32,386 bases of DNA from an uncultured Oscillospiraceae bacterium (lineage in GTDB: Bacteria > Bacillota_A > Clostridia > Oscillospirales > Acutalibacteraceae). Shown here piece after piece: positions 15,633 to 23,631 of the stretch (its first letter is position 1; each line of letters starts with the position of its first letter). The notes under the pieces were generated by a model, which did not search any database, was not told where the DNA came from, and saw only the letters and a program-made list of their open reading frames with translations. The stretch spans positions 1 through 32,386 of the forward strand of contig CAJUNS010000030.1 in the NCBI GenBank assembly GCA_910587995.1, read 5' to 3'. The position numbers and the translations under genes were made by a program.

Positions 15633-16682
15633 TCACTTGATTCGCGGCCTGCGCCGGACCTTCAAAACGCAGTACTCCCCCAGCGCTGTCAAAGCCCCCA
15701 GGGCCAGGCCCCCCGCTCCATACAGGAAGGGCCGGGCAATGGTTATGTTCCTCTGCTGAATAATCGCCTGCCCCACCTGGGACTGAGGCAGGTTGGGCGC
15801 TAGGTAGCCCTGGGCGGAAGCCTCCGGAGCAAAGGTGAGCAGAGAGCCGAAAAATTCTTCCATCTCCTGGGCATAGTAGCCGAAGTCCGTAATGTGCAGC
15901 CGGGGCAGCAGAGACGAGGGCAGGTCGATGGACTGAAGCACCAGCGGCACACAGGCCAGCAGCACCAGGCCCACCGCCAGATTCAGGACCAGCACCGCCC
16001 GGTTTTGCCGGGCCTTTCTGGCAAAAAGGCAGGACCCCACCCACAGAGCCAGCGCCGCCCCGAGGAGGAAAAGCAGCTGGCCCAATCCGGTAAAATTATC
16101 TAAAAACTGGCTCATGGCCCCAAAGCTGTACACTTTAGCCTCGTACAACTGGGGGATCAGGGTTTTCGCCTGGGCCTCCATAAAGACCCCCATGGCCTTT
16201 TCCACAGAAAACAGCACCGCGCTCCCGCTCTGCTCTACAATCTCCACCCCTTCCGGCAGTTCGTTTAGCTCCACCTCGCTGGGCAGCACGGCCAGCCAGT
16301 GGTCCGGCTGGGGGCGGCCGCTGAGTACCTGCTCCACAATCTCCCCGGACTTCAGAGGCTTGGAGGCGTATTGCACATACGTGCCCCAAGCGCTCTCCAG
16401 CTTAATCCCGTCCTCGTCGATCTGCCAGCCGCCGCTCTCCTCCTGCACCCGGGTGCCGGCCTCCCAGCCGGTACCCTCATACAGGGAGTAAAGGGTCATG
16501 CCGTTTTCCCCCATCATCAGGCACTCCAAAGGCAGGGTATCCGAGCCGGAACCCATGCCGCCGTTTGGCTCCAGGGTAATTACCTGGGCCACCATCTGCT
16601 TTTCCACCTTTTGGGACAAAAAGGTGCAAGCGCCTACCAGCCAGAAAATCAGCACAAAAATGCACAACACTTTCTTTTTCAC
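15633..16682 (-). CDS. Membrane protein of unknown function in the ABC operon
   Basis: The 349-residue protein has a first membrane segment at residues about 4-22 (VLCIFVLIFWLVGACTF), an extracytoplasmic domain of roughly 170 residues, then three further hydrophobic segments (QLLFLLGAALALWVGSCLF; VLVLNLAVGLVLLACVPLVL; FLYGAGGLALGALTALGEY) and a basic C-terminal tail (KVRRRPRIK). I do not recognise the family. It starts with GTG, 13 bp after the MalG-like permease stop codon, with GGGAGG in that gap, so it is cotranscribed with the transporter. A large outer domain next to a sugar-type importer suggests an accessory role, which is inference. Confidence 0.8.
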   Translation of the reverse strand: MKKKVLCIFVLIFWLVGACTFLSQKVEKQMVAQVITLEPNGGMGSGSDTLPLECLMMGENGMTLYSLYEGTGWEAGTRVQEESGGWQIDEDGIKLESAWGTYVQYASKPLKSGEIVEQVLSGRPQPDHWLAVLPSEVELNELPEGVEIVEQSGSAVLFSVEKAMGVFMEAQAKTLIPQLYEAKVYSFGAMSQFLDNFTGLGQLLFLLGAALALWVGSCLFARKARQNRAVLVLNLAVGLVLLACVPLVLQSIDLPSSLLPRLHITDFGYYAQEMEEFFGSLLTFAPEASAQGYLAPNLPQSQVGQAIIQQRNITIARPFLYGAGGLALGALTALGEYCVLKVRRRPRIK

Positions 16683-16695
16683 AGCGAAACCTCCC

Positions 16696-17472
16696 TCATT
16701 TCATCTCGGCCAGAACAATGCCCTCCACCAGTTCCCGGTTAAAGTACGTGAACAGGAACAGCGGCGGCAGCACCACTAAAACGCAGCACACCAGCTGTAA
16801 TGTGGGGTCCGCAGGGGGCACGTAGGCCAGAGCCACGGAAATGGGATAGCGCATAAAGTCTTTTAAATAGGCGATGGGCTGCTCCACCATATTCCAACCG
16901 TCCAAAAAGGAGAGCAGGGTGACGCACACCAGCCCGCTGGTATTCATGGGCAGAACCACCTTTACCAGCAGGCGGAAAAGCCCGCAGCCATCCAGCTTGG
17001 CCGCGTCCACAATGTCCTCGCTCACCGATTTGAAGCTCTGGGTTAGAATAAAGGTGCCCAAAGGCGCGAAGATGGAGGGCAGAATCAGCGCCGCATAGGT
17101 GTCCAGCAGCCCTAAGCTGTCCAGCATAATATAGTTGGGCGCCAAAGTGACTTGCAGGGGCAGAACCATTAAAATCATCAGCAGAAAGAGCAGGGCGTTC
17201 TTTCCTTTAAACTGGCATTTCGCAAAGCCATAGCCCGCCAAAATGGAGACCACCAGCTGCCCGGCCACCACGCACAGGCAAATGAGCAGGGATTTCCAGA
17301 ACCGGGTAAGGTATTGGGACGTGCCCAAAAAGACCTGGTAGTAATAGTGAAAGGTCACGCCGCCGGAGGCGGGCAGAAAACTGAGCGCCAGCACATACAC
17401 AAAGGGCGCAATGGAGAGAAAGGCGGCCAGCCAGGCTAACACGCTGGCCAAAACAGAGGATTTGGTTTTCAT
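16696..17472 (-). CDS. ABC transporter permease, MalG/UgpE-like
   Basis: The 258-residue inner-membrane permease has about six membrane segments and the cytoplasmic EAA loop EDIVDAAKLDGCGLFRLLVKVVLPM (residues about 183-207), which docks on the ATPase. The layout fits the second permease of CUT1-type carbohydrate importers. Its ATG overlaps the stop codon of the preceding permease gene by four bases (ATGA), a sign of coupling. No ATPase gene lies in the operon; CUT1 importers in Firmicutes often use a shared MsmX-type ATPase encoded elsewhere. Confidence 0.93.
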   Translation of the reverse strand: MKTKSSVLASVLAWLAAFLSIAPFVYVLALSFLPASGGVTFHYYYQVFLGTSQYLTRFWKSLLICLCVVAGQLVVSILAGYGFAKCQFKGKNALLFLLMILMVLPLQVTLAPNYIMLDSLGLLDTYAALILPSIFAPLGTFILTQSFKSVSEDIVDAAKLDGCGLFRLLVKVVLPMNTSGLVCVTLLSFLDGWNMVEQPIAYLKDFMRYPISVALAYVPPADPTLQLVCCVLVVLPPLFLFTYFNRELVEGIVLAEMK

Positions 17473-18341
17473 CCGCGGAACGCCTCCTTTTTTCTCACAA
17501 ACCCATAAAACACCGCGAACACCGCCAGCACCACGATCAAGAGCAGCACCGAGGCCACGGAGAGTTTGGCATAGTTTAGGTTCTCAAAGCTGTTGTTGAG
17601 AAAGTGCTGCAGCATGTAAATATTCTCGTTTGGGTGGGTGCCGCCAATGAGAAAAATCTCCCGGAAGCACTTGAACGCGTTGATCAGCGAGAAAATAAGG
17701 GCAAAGAACACCGAGTACCACATTTGCGGCGTGGTAATGTAGTAAAACTTCTGCCAGCCCGAGGCCCCGTCCAGGTCCGCGGCGGAGTACTGGTCCTCCG
17801 GAATGGTCACCAGCCCCGCCAGCAGCAGAATCACGCTGTACCCGGTATTTTTCCATAAGTATAGGAGCAGCACCACCCCAAAGGCCGCCGGGCCTCCCAG
17901 CCAGTCCACCAGGGGCAGGCCCAGGGCGCTGGCAAAGGCGGGCAGGGCCCCAGACTCGGCAAAGAGCAGCTCTACTAAAATCACCGCGCCCACCACAGGC
18001 ATAATGTAGGGAAACAAAAACACGGATTTAAGCAGCTTGTGCTTGTTGGCCTGTTTTTGCATCAGCAGGGCAATGGCATAGGCAAGCGCCATAATAAGGG
18101 GCAGTGCCGCCGCCAAAAAGCGCATGGTGTTGCCAAAGGCCAGGGTGAACATGCCGTTTGCGGCCACATCCTGGTAGTTGATAAAACCCACAAAATACAG
18201 GGCGCTGCCGCTGCCTGTGGAAAGAGAGTACTGCATCACCAGCACAAAGGGGATGGCGTAGAACAGCAGGCAGCCCAAAAGCAGCGGGCTGACCAGCAGC
18301 CAGCCTTGCAGGGCGGATCGGGATTTTTTCATCAGTTTCAC
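17469..18341 (-). CDS. ABC transporter permease, MalF/UgpA-like
   Basis: The 290-residue membrane protein has an N-terminal cytoplasmic stretch MKLMKKSRSALQGWLLVSPL, six predicted membrane segments and the EAA loop EDQYSAADLDGASGWQKFYYITTPQM (residues about 185-210). It would pair with the MalG-like permease to form the translocation channel of a carbohydrate-type importer. TTAGGAGTG precedes the ATG by about 6 nt. A separate promoter stands in the 102-bp gap behind the SBP gene, so the permeases need not be expressed at the same level as the binding protein. Confidence 0.93.
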   Translation of the reverse strand: MKLMKKSRSALQGWLLVSPLLLGCLLFYAIPFVLVMQYSLSTGSGSALYFVGFINYQDVAANGMFTLAFGNTMRFLAAALPLIMALAYAIALLMQKQANKHKLLKSVFLFPYIMPVVGAVILVELLFAESGALPAFASALGLPLVDWLGGPAAFGVVLLLYLWKNTGYSVILLLAGLVTIPEDQYSAADLDGASGWQKFYYITTPQMWYSVFFALIFSLINAFKCFREIFLIGGTHPNENIYMLQHFLNNSFENLNYAKLSVASVLLLIVVLAVFAVFYGFVRKKEAFRG

Positions 18342-18372
18342 TCCTAACTTAACCGGGATTTCTATTTTTTGT

Positions 18373-18401
18373 ATTATACCATATTTTTAGCTTGCTGCCA
18401 A
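18373..18401 (-). promoter_or_regulatory. Internal promoter before the permease genes
   Basis: On the minus strand: -35 TTGGCA (18396-18401), 17-bp spacer, -10 TATAAT (18373-18378) preceded by TGG. It lies between the SBP-A stop codon and the MalF-like permease start at 18341. Confidence 0.8.
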
Positions 18402-18443
18402 CAAATTTTTCTCGACGATCCCTTTTCCGAACTTCAGCCGGCC

Positions 18444-20039
18444 TCAGCCCTCCGCCAGGTGGTACCGCAGCTCCCGCAGGAATTCCTCCGTTTTTGCGGC
18501 GATCTCCTGGTCTGTCAGGGGCTGGGCCTCGAGGCCGGGGTAAAGCACCGTGCTGCTCAGGCGGTCGAACCACAGGTCTACCACCGAGGGGAACCGGGCC
18601 CGGTCCACTCCCTCCGCCAGGAAAGGCAGGTCCTCTTCCGTTACCTCCACGGCCAGCAGGTCGGTAATGTACGGAGGAGCCTTGTCCGCTATCACCAGGG
18701 CGTTGCGTTCATACCGTTTGGCCTCCTGGTAAATTTTCTCCCACCGGGCCTCCACCGCGCCCTGGCTGCGCACCGGCCAGCCGGGGGTAATGTACAGGTC
18801 TTCGCTTTCGTACATCCTATCCAAAAAGCCTGTTTTAAAGGTTGTGCCGTCCTGGCAGGTCAGGGTTCCGCCCCACTGGACCTCCGGGGTCAGGAAGAGC
18901 CGCAGGAACTCATAGGCCAGGGGGATATTCTTACTCCCGGAGCTTACCGCGCCCCAGTAAGTGATGTTGGCGGAGAGCTTCCCGTCCACGTCCCGCAAGG
19001 GCAGGATCTCCGTCTCAAAGCCCTGGGCCTTGCAGATGGCCAGCACGTCCACCGCCTGGCGCAGGGGCAGGCCTATGGCTGGCAGCTCCGGAGAAAACGC
19101 GTCTTTCTTCTCGCCGCCTAAATAGGAGAACAGATAAGGAGCCCCTATGCTCTGTACGTCCGGGTGGCGGTCGAAATAGTCCTGGTAATACTCGCTTATC
19201 CCGTCCGACAACCTGCGGCTGTCCTTCAAAAATTGGACCGCGTCTTCCTGCTTTAGCAGCAGTTTTTCCTTTTGGTAGTCACATAGAGCGGGCAGCAGGT
19301 TCAGCTGCTGCCCAGAGACAGACAGCCCCGTGATCCAGCGGAGGTCGTCCAGCTCCAGCACATGGTTGACCGTACTGCCATAGTTCCCCAAGGCCTTCTG
19401 GTCCAAATGGGAGGCCTCCCGCTCCTTCTTGTCCAGAAACATCAGATCCATGTCATAGCCCAGGGGCAGAATCAGCCGCTGGGCGTCCAACATCCCGGCC
19501 TCCATTACGCCTGAGACCAATCCTTCTGTGTGCAGCTCTTCGTCCCCGTTGTAATAGGGAGCCACGTCCGCAAACCAGCCGTTGGTCATGGCCTGGGCCG
19601 GGTCCCGGAACACAAAGGGATACTCCCCGTTCTCCATGTCCCGGCCCTGATAAAATATCTCGCTAGACATGGTAGGCATAAGGTAAAGGTCCGGCACATC
19701 GCCGCCCATCAGAGCCACCCGGCGGGCCTGCATTTCGGTCTCCCGGGTGCTGGGGGAAATGGTAACATACTCCACCTCCACCGTAACATTGGGGTGTTCG
19801 TGCTCAAAGTAGTCGATGATCCGCCCTAAGCTGCCCAGCAGGTGGGAGGCCTTGTTTGCCAGCACCATGTCCGGGGAATCGCTCCACATAAAGCGCTCGG
19901 TGAGGATTTTGATGGTGGCGGGCTCCCCGCCGTCCACCCAGCGGTCCGCGGTTTCCAGGGCGGGAGGCTGGGTACGGCAGGAAGCCAAGAGGCCGCAGAG
20001 AAGGCCTAGAGTCAAAAGCAGGGCGAGGCATTTTTTCAT
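18444..20039 (-). CDS. Extracellular solute-binding lipoprotein SBP-A
   Basis: The 531-residue lipoprotein starts MKKCLALLLTLGLLCGLLASC with lipobox LASC (Cys21). The mature part is a family-1 (carbohydrate-type) binding protein: VALMGGDVPDLYLMPT, then ILPLGYDMDLMFLD, then ITYWGAVSSGSKNIPLAYEFLRLFL. The same three regions occur in the orphan SBPs at 21.9-32.3 kb (GKGPDLF; LPLTYS; FAAINRNT ... DYLLS), so all belong to one superfamily, with SBP-A the most distant and about 100 residues longer. The ATG at 20039 follows AAGGAGAG. It precedes the two permease genes and would deliver the ligand to them. The ligand is unknown. Confidence 0.92.
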   Translation of the reverse strand: MKKCLALLLTLGLLCGLLASCRTQPPALETADRWVDGGEPATIKILTERFMWSDSPDMVLANKASHLLGSLGRIIDYFEHEHPNVTVEVEYVTISPSTRETEMQARRVALMGGDVPDLYLMPTMSSEIFYQGRDMENGEYPFVFRDPAQAMTNGWFADVAPYYNGDEELHTEGLVSGVMEAGMLDAQRLILPLGYDMDLMFLDKKEREASHLDQKALGNYGSTVNHVLELDDLRWITGLSVSGQQLNLLPALCDYQKEKLLLKQEDAVQFLKDSRRLSDGISEYYQDYFDRHPDVQSIGAPYLFSYLGGEKKDAFSPELPAIGLPLRQAVDVLAICKAQGFETEILPLRDVDGKLSANITYWGAVSSGSKNIPLAYEFLRLFLTPEVQWGGTLTCQDGTTFKTGFLDRMYESEDLYITPGWPVRSQGAVEARWEKIYQEAKRYERNALVIADKAPPYITDLLAVEVTEEDLPFLAEGVDRARFPSVVDLWFDRLSSTVLYPGLEAQPLTDQEIAAKTEEFLRELRYHLAEG

Positions 20040-20128
20040 GGTGATCTCTCCTTTTTCATTTGTATGGTTTTTCCGCAGAGGCCGGCTTTCGGCCAGCAGC
20101 CTTAAGCATGATAGCCAGCACCCTTTAC

Positions 20129-20148
20129 GAACCGGCAAATACCGGTTC
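20129..20148 (-). promoter_or_regulatory. Hairpin in the SBP-A leader
   Basis: A perfect 7-bp stem (GAACCGG / CCGGTTC, six-base loop) lies in the leader of about 160 nt between the SBP-A promoter and its ATG. A second GC-rich hairpin containing GGCCGAAAGCCGGC follows near 20077-20100. No T-run follows either, and I see no known riboswitch. Confidence 0.45.
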
Positions 20149-20203
20149 TCAGCCTATGGGGCAAAGCCGCTCCTGCCTTAACTATAACTTCTCACATATA
20201 CAT

Positions 20204-20232
20204 ATTTTACCTTACTATAATTTCAACGTCAA
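20204..20232 (-). promoter_or_regulatory. Promoter of SBP-A
   Basis: On the minus strand: -35 TTGACG (20227-20232), 17-bp spacer, -10 TAAAAT (20204-20209). It gives a leader of about 160 nt. The gap 20040-20459 holds this promoter, the leader hairpins, repeat copy C and a terminator; I see no gene in it. Confidence 0.75.
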
Positions 20233-20314
20233 CCTTCTTCGGACAATTGTAACTATATTGAAACATTTTCCTTGAAAACTCCCTGTATCTTTTGCCAATA
20301 GGCGCAAAAAAGGG

Positions 20315-20395
20315 AGTGTCCGTTTCGGAGAGCTTTTCGTGTTCCCCTGCTCCACGGGCGGGGGAACATAGATGACTATCTCTGTGGTTGGGACA
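20315..20395 (+). repeat. Dispersed intergenic repeat, copy C
   Basis: The third copy of the element: AGTGTCCGTTTC, then GAGAGCTTTTCGTG, then an imperfect hairpin TGTTCCCCTGC / GCGGGGGAACA, then GATGACTATCTCTG and GGTTGGGACA. It lies between the SBP-A promoter and the terminator of the transglutaminase-like gene. Confidence 0.85.
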
Positions 20396-20402
20396 ATCCC
20401 GC

Positions 20403-20447
20403 GAAAAAGCCCGGGCAGCCGTTTCTTTTGGCTGTCCGGGCTTTTTC
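20403..20447 (-). terminator. Strong bidirectional terminator
   Basis: GAAAAAGCCCGGGCAGCC pairs with GGCTGTCCGGGCTTTTTC (one mismatch or wobble), giving a stem of 17-18 bp flanked by A5 and T5. On the minus strand it lies 13 bp behind the transglutaminase-like gene. Confidence 0.9.
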
Positions 20448-20459
20448 ATCTCCGTTCAA

Positions 20460-21353
20460 TCAGCCCACCAAGGGGCTTACCATGTCCCGAAACTCCCGCT
20501 CTTCCTCCCAAAAAGCCTGTAAGGCCGGGCCGTTTTCATCCGGGTTTTGAAGCAGCCGGGCTAAAGCGTCCATTTTTTCCAGCAGTGCCGGAGGGATGGC
20601 CTCTGTCTCCCGGTTTAGAAAAGGCGCTAAAAACCGGGGCGCGAACACATAGGAGACCTCAAAGTTCATCAAAGCGCACAGGTCGTACACCAGATAACGG
20701 GCGGCGGCCCGCAGGCCGCAGGTGCCCAAACAGTCGGAATAGACAAACTGGGCCCCATCTGTCTCGCCCCGGCGGATGGCCAGCCACACATCGCCCGCCC
20801 AGTCGAATTCTTCCGGCTTCATGTCATACTGGGTGACAGGCAGGCCCAGTCCGTCATACAAGCCATCCGCGTCAAAGGTGAGCCAGCGGCCCTCCTCTTC
20901 CAGCCAGAGCTGGTTAATCCAGTGATCCACGCTGGCCCCAGGGCGGCAATAGGGGGCAAAGCCCGCCCGGCACCGGCAGGGGAGCCCTTTGGCCTTGAAA
21001 ATGGAGGCCGCCAGCACCGCCACAAAACGGCAGGTAAGCACCAGCTTGTGCTCCACGGCCCTGCCGGGCACAAAGCCCCGCTCGTCCAGCCGGAAGAGCC
21101 CGGCGGCTATGGCGGGGGCGGTAAGGTAGATATCATCCTGACAGGCGGAACGGTGCCAAGGCCAGCGGGTCATGTCGCCATACCGCTGGTCGGCATTGGC
21201 GTAGGCGTTGCCCTGGGCCAGGGTGACCCGGTGGATGATCTGGTGGGAGAGCAATTCCCCCAGAGCCCGGGGCTCCCCGGGCAGGGAGCGGAAATACTCC
21301 TGATAGAGTCCTGGATAGGTAAAGGGTCCAAAGGATTGCGCTAATTGTTTCAT
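20460..21353 (-). CDS. Transglutaminase-like domain protein
   Basis: The 297-residue protein has a transglutaminase-like (papain-type) core. The likely catalytic Cys is in KLVLTCRFVAVLAASIFKAKG (residues about 103-123), the His in ASVDHWINQLWLEE and the Asp in GRWLTFDADGLYD. There is no signal peptide, so it is probably cytoplasmic, where such domains act as proteases or amidases rather than cross-linkers. Family-level identity is solid; the substrate is unknown. AAGGAGGC precedes the ATG by about 8 nt. It follows the small 142-aa gene after about 100 bp and ends at a strong terminator. Confidence 0.85.
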   Translation of the reverse strand: MKQLAQSFGPFTYPGLYQEYFRSLPGEPRALGELLSHQIIHRVTLAQGNAYANADQRYGDMTRWPWHRSACQDDIYLTAPAIAAGLFRLDERGFVPGRAVEHKLVLTCRFVAVLAASIFKAKGLPCRCRAGFAPYCRPGASVDHWINQLWLEEEGRWLTFDADGLYDGLGLPVTQYDMKPEEFDWAGDVWLAIRRGETDGAQFVYSDCLGTCGLRAAARYLVYDLCALMNFEVSYVFAPRFLAPFLNRETEAIPPALLEKMDALARLLQNPDENGPALQAFWEEEREFRDMVSPLVG

Positions 21354-21451
21354 AAGGCAGGCCTCCTTGCCGTGGTTTTTCTTTTAGTATACCACCAGGA
21401 GGGCCCCCAGTCCTGTCCTTTTGGGCGAAGATTTGTCCGTACGGGGGCTCT

Positions 21452-21880
21452 TTAGTCCGCTGCCTGGGGCATGCGCCGTGACTTGACCTCCGCCTCCAAA
21501 TACTCCTGCGCCTCTGCCAGCTCCTCCTGGCTGGCGGCACCCAGGACCTCCACCGAGGGCTCCACAAAGCAGGGCGGGTCCAGAAGCTCACGGCCCCGGT
21601 AGGTCACCCGGACCATCTGCCCCGCCGCCAGGGGGCCGCCGGTAACGGGCGCGTCCCCGGCCAGCACGTAAATATCCCGCCGCCCTCCCGGGGCGGCTTT
21701 CTCATAGCAGTACCAGGACGAACCTGTCTCTTCCACCACAAGGAACTCCCCCACGTCCACCGGCGCTTCGGAGCTGGCCTCTTCCCGCCCAGACTCCAAA
21801 GGGGCCTCCGCCAGCAGCTGGAGGGCCTGGCGGCACAGCCCCAGTGCCGCGCCGGTGAAGATTTTAAACCCGCGGTTCAT
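21452..21880 (-). CDS. Hypothetical protein, 142 aa
   Basis: I do not recognise this protein. It has a short hydrophobic N-terminal stretch (MNRGFKIFTGAALGLCRQAL) too weak to call a signal peptide, an acidic linker and a compact middle part (FLVVEETGSSWYCYEKAAPGG ... MVRVTYRGRELLDPPCF), then an acidic, probably coiled C-terminal helix (SQEELAEAQEYLEAEV). AGGAGGGGG lies about 7 nt upstream of the ATG. It begins 20 bp after the SBP-B stop codon, so it is the last clear member of the SBP-B transcript, possibly together with the transglutaminase-like gene. Confidence 0.7.
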   Translation of the reverse strand: MNRGFKIFTGAALGLCRQALQLLAEAPLESGREEASSEAPVDVGEFLVVEETGSSWYCYEKAAPGGRRDIYVLAGDAPVTGGPLAAGQMVRVTYRGRELLDPPCFVEPSVEVLGAASQEELAEAQEYLEAEVKSRRMPQAAD

Positions 21881-21900
21881 AAAGCTGCCCCCTCCTTCTT

Positions 21901-23187
21901 TCAGCTCTCCCCCAGCATCATCTGCATTTCCACATACTGTTTATGCACAGCAGCTTTCAATGCCTCCTCGGAGCCGGAAGAAGCTTCCTGTATTTTCAGC
22001 AGGGCTGCGTCCAGCGGGCCGGGAAACTTGGCGGTATTGACCTCCTTCCGCAAGGCTTGAAATTCCCGGAAATTCTCCTCGCTCATGTACCAGCTACCCC
22101 ACAGAGGCGTGTCCGCCTGCCCCAGCTCCAGGTGCACAGGCATTCCCAGCAGGCCATTCTGGTAAAGATCCGACGTGCACTGCACGCTTTTGCTCAGTAG
22201 GTAGTCCAGCACGCGAAAAGCCTCATCCGGGTGTTCCGTATTACGGTTGATGGCCACGAAATTCGTTATGTTCACTGTTACCCCGCCAGATATATTATAG
22301 CACGGAATCATACAGCACTCTTTACTATTATCACCCAGACCAGACCCAACGGCTTGCAAAGTCTCCGCACTAAAGTCGATGATCTCACCCCCCTGTTCGC
22401 CGTAATTCCCTGGTGCTTCCCCTCGGAGCCGGGAGTAACCCTGCACAAGCTCCAGCAGTTCCTCTTCGGTCAGACGCAGCTCGTCCTTCGAGTAATCCGC
22501 GAAATCTCCTGCAACATCATTTATCCACCCTATCGCCGCCGTAAAACGGAGGACCGGGTCCTCGCTGGCGGCCATTTCTCTCCATGTCATGGGGCGCTGA
22601 AAAGAAGGGGAAGACTCGTCCTTGGGACAGATGAGCACATTCCACAGCGAGTATGTCAGGGGGAGCAGCATTTGCCCCTCGGAACCTTTTCCAGCTTCCA
22701 TCACAGCAGGAAAAAGTTTTTCCCACTCCATAAATTCCGCATTGGCGATATAGCTGTCCAAGGGCAAAAAAGCCCGGCTTTCCAGCATCTGGCCCGGAAA
22801 GGGAAATAGGGCTGTCTCATCCTTTTGCTCCGAATTCCACTGGCCCAGCAGCGGGCATTCGCAGAAGAAAAGATCCGGCCCCTTTCCCGCCATCATCTCC
22901 GTGCGGACGCGGGTAACCACAGCGTCCCGCTCCCCACCGGAAGAAGGGATCATGGTTGTGTCAACGAGAAACTCCTTTCCATACCCAGGAATTGCCTGCA
23001 AAACAGGGCCAAGCTCTGACCGGACGGCCCGGTGGTCCACGCAGAGGGTCACCACTGTCATTTCTGAGGGGGCAGAAAGCATAGAACTCGCGCTTTCTGC
23101 ATCCACTATGGTTTTGCAGCCAGCAAAGAAGCCGCACAGGCACACACAGAAGAAAGAGCTTACCAGAGCTATCCCAATTCGTTTCAT
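21901..23187 (-). CDS. Orphan solute-binding lipoprotein SBP-B
   Basis: The 428-residue lipoprotein starts MKRIGIALVSSFFCVC and has lipobox FAGC (Cys24). It carries the signatures of the array family: RVRTEMMAGKGPDLFFCECP, VMEAGKGSEGQMLLPLTYS, then GGVTVNITNFVAINRNTEH, DYLLSKSVQ, and the C-terminus QMMLGES. It resembles family-1 carbohydrate-binding lipoproteins, but no permease or ATPase gene is near on this transcript. The ATG at 23187 follows AAGGAGCGG; the frame extends further upstream without a signal for translation. A tiny CPYR protein gene precedes it by 64 bp with a hairpin between them. Confidence 0.9.
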   Translation of the reverse strand: MKRIGIALVSSFFCVCLCGFFAGCKTIVDAESASSMLSAPSEMTVVTLCVDHRAVRSELGPVLQAIPGYGKEFLVDTTMIPSSGGERDAVVTRVRTEMMAGKGPDLFFCECPLLGQWNSEQKDETALFPFPGQMLESRAFLPLDSYIANAEFMEWEKLFPAVMEAGKGSEGQMLLPLTYSLWNVLICPKDESSPSFQRPMTWREMAASEDPVLRFTAAIGWINDVAGDFADYSKDELRLTEEELLELVQGYSRLRGEAPGNYGEQGGEIIDFSAETLQAVGSGLGDNSKECCMIPCYNISGGVTVNITNFVAINRNTEHPDEAFRVLDYLLSKSVQCTSDLYQNGLLGMPVHLELGQADTPLWGSWYMSEENFREFQALRKEVNTAKFPGPLDAALLKIQEASSGSEEALKAAVHKQYVEMQMMLGES

Positions 23188-23207
23188 ATTTCCGCTCCTT
23201 AATAGGC

Positions 23208-23240
23208 CGGAAGGCCTGATTATTCCAATCAGACCTTCCG
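23208..23240 (-). promoter_or_regulatory. Intercistronic hairpin, cassette B
   Basis: Arms CGGAAGGCCTGATT and AATCAGACCTTCCG give 14 pairs (one G-U) around five bases. It lies between the CPYR peptide gene and SBP-B. No T-run follows on the minus strand, so stabilisation or partial termination is more likely than full termination. Confidence 0.8.
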
Positions 23241-23251
23241 CAAAATAAACG

Positions 23252-23500
23252 TTATCGATAGGGGCACCAGCCATAATCGTACTCATACGTCGTTGAAATA
23301 TTACCACACGAACTTGTCGAGCATTTAAGACTCACCGTTCTTCTCCGGGTGAAATGAGGATGTGTCCCTGATTGGTAGGAGCACCCATTGACCAAGCTGG
23401 ACGTGGTATTTTCCCAAGGGTTTGTAGCAATGACATATGCGCCTTTGGCACAAGAACAGTATAGCATACAGGATGTCAGAAGCCATGTGAATATCCGCAT
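23252..23500 (-). CDS. Tiny secreted Cys/His-rich protein, CPYR type (cassette B)
   Basis: The 82-residue protein begins MRIFTWLLTSCMLYCSCAKG, a short hydrophobic, signal-like segment unlike that of the other three members. The mature part keeps the shared skeleton: NGCSYQSGTHPHF (Cys, then HxH), KCSTSSC, and the end YDYGWCPYR, compared with YAYGICPYA in the 28.6-kb member. I chose the ATG at 23500 because TTGGAGC lies 6 nt upstream; the ATG at 23512 lacks a Shine-Dalgarno. It precedes SBP-B. It is the most divergent member, and its function is unknown. Confidence 0.7.
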   Translation of the reverse strand: MRIFTWLLTSCMLYCSCAKGAYVIATNPWENTTSSLVNGCSYQSGTHPHFTRRRTVSLKCSTSSCGNISTTYEYDYGWCPYR

Positions 23501-23518
23501 ATGCTCCAACATAACGGT

Positions 23519-23545
23519 TTATCCGTTCATTATACAAACGGATAA
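23519..23545 (-). promoter_or_regulatory. Promoter with palindrome, cassette B
   Basis: A -10 TATAAT on the minus strand (23529-23534) lies in the centre of a perfect 9-bp inverted repeat, TTATCCGTT (23519-23527) and AACGGATAA (23537-23545). No good -35 is seen, so the promoter may need an activator or be weak. The palindrome differs from the one in the other cassettes. Confidence 0.5.
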
Positions 23546-23631
23546 GCTGTTATAAAAAGCACTTTTTCTGTAGCCCCATGATATGATTACCGGAAGAAGG
23601 CGCCTACCGTTCTAAAAAGGGCGAGAATATG

